Both the position numbers and the translations under genes were made by a program. A stretch of 6,352 bases of DNA from Bacillota bacterium (lineage in GTDB: Bacteria > Bacillota > Clostridia > UBA1381). The notes under the pieces are model-generated. The model had not been told where the DNA came from and did not search any database. It saw only the letters and a program-made list of their open reading frames with translations. Numbering within the stretch: position 1 is the stretch's first letter; each line of letters begins with the position of its first letter. Positions 5,165 through 6,352 of this stretch are shown in pieces. Where the stretch lies: the NCBI GenBank assembly GCA_021205715.1, contig JAJPXA010000162.1:1-6352 (forward strand), in the 5' to 3' direction.

Positions 5165-6352
5165 GTGAGTAGGAATATGATAGAAGCTGCCGCGTTCGCT
5201 ATGGCGGACGAGCTGACGGAAATACGAAAAGACCTGCACCGAATACCGGAGCTTGGAAAAAACGAGATAAGAACCTCGGAATATATAAAATCGAAGCTCT
5301 CGGAGTACGGGATTTCATACAGAGTTGTGTATAATACGGGTATTGTATGCGTGATACGCGGCGAAAAAACCGGTAATGCCGGCATTGTTGGAAACGGGAA
5401 AAATGCCGGTGTGCTTTTGCGCGCGGATATGGACGCTTTGCCTGTTGAGGAAGAGAGCGGCGAGGATTTTTCGTCGCAAATACGCGGCTGTATGCACGCC
5501 TGCGGTCACGATGTGCATATGACGTGTCTTTTGGGCGCGGTGAAAATTTTAAACGATATGCGCGGCGAGCTTTGCGGAAATATCACGGCGGTTTTTCAGC
5601 CGAACGAGGAGCTGGAGGGCGGCGCATTACCGATGATAGAAGATGGCGTTATGAACACTCCGCGCGTTAGCGCGGCGTTCGCACTTCACGTTGAGCCTTT
5701 GGAAAAGGTAGGAAATATCCAGGTGCGCGACGGCGCGGTTATGGCATCGCCGGATGATTTCGAGATAACGATAAACGGCGTCGGCGGCCACGGCGCGTAT
5801 CCCGAAAAATGCATAAATCCCATAGAGGTCGCGACAAGAATAATCGAGAGATATAAGTCCGAGATTGAAAACGACCCCGATTTGCGCGCGGTATCGATAT
5901 GCTCCGTAAACGCCGGTAATTGCCGAAACGCGATACCGCCGACGGCGGTTATGACCGGAACGGCGCGCTCGCTTGACAGAGATGAGCGACGCGCGCTTGA
6001 GGAAAAGTTGCGCCGTATCGCCGAGGAAGCGGCGGCGGATATGGGCGCGAGGGCTGTATTCGATTTCAATAAGCTGTTTCCGCCGGTTATAAATGACAAG
6101 GCTATGAACGATGTTGTTCGCGCCGCGGCAAGAAAGCTGAAATGCGTGAACAAGGTAGTAACGCTCGAAAGAGCGTCTATGGCGGGTGACGATTTCGCCT
6201 ATTTTGCCGAAATTGTGCCGTCGGCATATTTTAAGCTCGGCGTAGGCAACGAGGAAATCGGCGCGGTTTATCCCATACACAATCCGAAATTCAAAGCCGA
6301 CAATAACGCTCTTCCGATAGGCGCGGCGATGATGGCGCAGATTGCCGCGGAG
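5165..6352 (+). CDS. M20 family (M20D-type) amidohydrolase/peptidase, 3' end cut by the window
   Basis: A probable cytoplasmic zinc or manganese hydrolase that cleaves amide bonds of N-acyl-amino acids or related small substrates (the family includes hippurate hydrolase, IAA-amino-acid hydrolase and N-acetyldiaminopimelate deacetylase). The exact substrate cannot be told from sequence. The frame is open for 396 codons with no stop before the window edge; usual length is about 390-400, so few residues are missing. Seen in order, numbered from the GTG: the N-terminal IRKDLHRIPELG (19-30), LLRADMDALPVEE, the metal-binding block MHACGHDVH (110-118, with C113, H115 and H118), FQPNEELEGGA with the catalytic and metal-binding pair E148/E149, ALHV with H175, the dimerisation-domain motif GGHGAYPE (about 207-214), and the C-terminal metal ligand H372 in HNPKF. 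All expected ligands are present, so it should be active. GTG 5165 is preferred over ATG 5177 because of the SD. The gene begins one base after the ligA stop, implying the same transcript. Confidence 0.92.
   Translation, partial: MSRNMIEAAAFAMADELTEIRKDLHRIPELGKNEIRTSEYIKSKLSEYGISYRVVYNTGIVCVIRGEKTGNAGIVGNGKNAGVLLRADMDALPVEEESGEDFSSQIRGCMHACGHDVHMTCLLGAVKILNDMRGELCGNITAVFQPNEELEGGALPMIEDGVMNTPRVSAAFALHVEPLEKVGNIQVRDGAVMASPDDFEITINGVGGHGAYPEKCINPIEVATRIIERYKSEIENDPDLRAVSICSVNAGNCRNAIPPTAVMTGTARSLDRDERRALEEKLRRIAEEAAADMGARAVFDFNKLFPPVINDKAMNDVVRAAARKLKCVNKVVTLERASMAGDDFAYFAEIVPSAYFKLGVGNEEIGAVYPIHNPKFKADNNALPIGAAMMAQIAAE

Noticed and set aside
5627..6280. A 217-codon minus-strand open frame opposite the M20 gene
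   Set aside because: The plus-strand frame contains all M20 motifs in order; the minus frame is a shadow caused by biased codon use.

Overview
The window reads as a chromosomal segment of an endospore-forming member of the Clostridia. The reasons are a T-box riboswitch in front of threonyl-tRNA synthetase, the sporulation protein YunB, strong AGGAG-type ribosome binding sites and sigma-A promoter elements. GCG (Ala) and CGC (Arg) codons are frequent, so the genome is not very AT-rich. I cannot name genus or family. All annotated genes lie on the plus strand.

Positions 1-160 hold no gene. They contain two hairpins (30-54 and 60-81), then a short stretch (about 94-121) that looks like the 3' end of a tRNA (T-loop-like TTCGATA, ACGAGTC, A, CCA) without a matching 5' half, then a strong, probably bidirectional, intrinsic terminator (126-160). 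This edge may be the scar or end of an element inserted at a tRNA gene, but that is only inference.

Positions 209-561 are the control region of thrS: a sigma-A promoter (TTGACA, 18 bp, TATAAT), then a T-box leader with specifier codon ACC (threonine), a Stem III hairpin, the T-box sequence with its UGGA bulge, and mutually exclusive antiterminator and terminator. Uncharged tRNA-Thr should let transcription continue into thrS. The ThrRS (584 aa) has the editing, catalytic and anticodon-binding domains but no N-terminal TGS domain.

ThrS is followed by a 128-base gap with two alternative hairpins and a possible mother-cell-type promoter. Next come yunB (219 aa, membrane-anchored sporulation protein), ligA (667 aa, complete NAD-dependent DNA ligase) and an M20-family amidohydrolase. 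The amidohydrolase starts one base after the ligA stop and runs off the right edge, nearly complete. The yunB-ligA-M20 spacing suggests co-transcription. The three do not form an obvious pathway: one is a spore-development factor, one a replication/repair enzyme and one a probable N-acyl-amino-acid hydrolase. I see no CRISPR, transposase, toxin or new defence system. The interest lies in the regulatory and non-coding parts and in the mixed gene neighbourhood.
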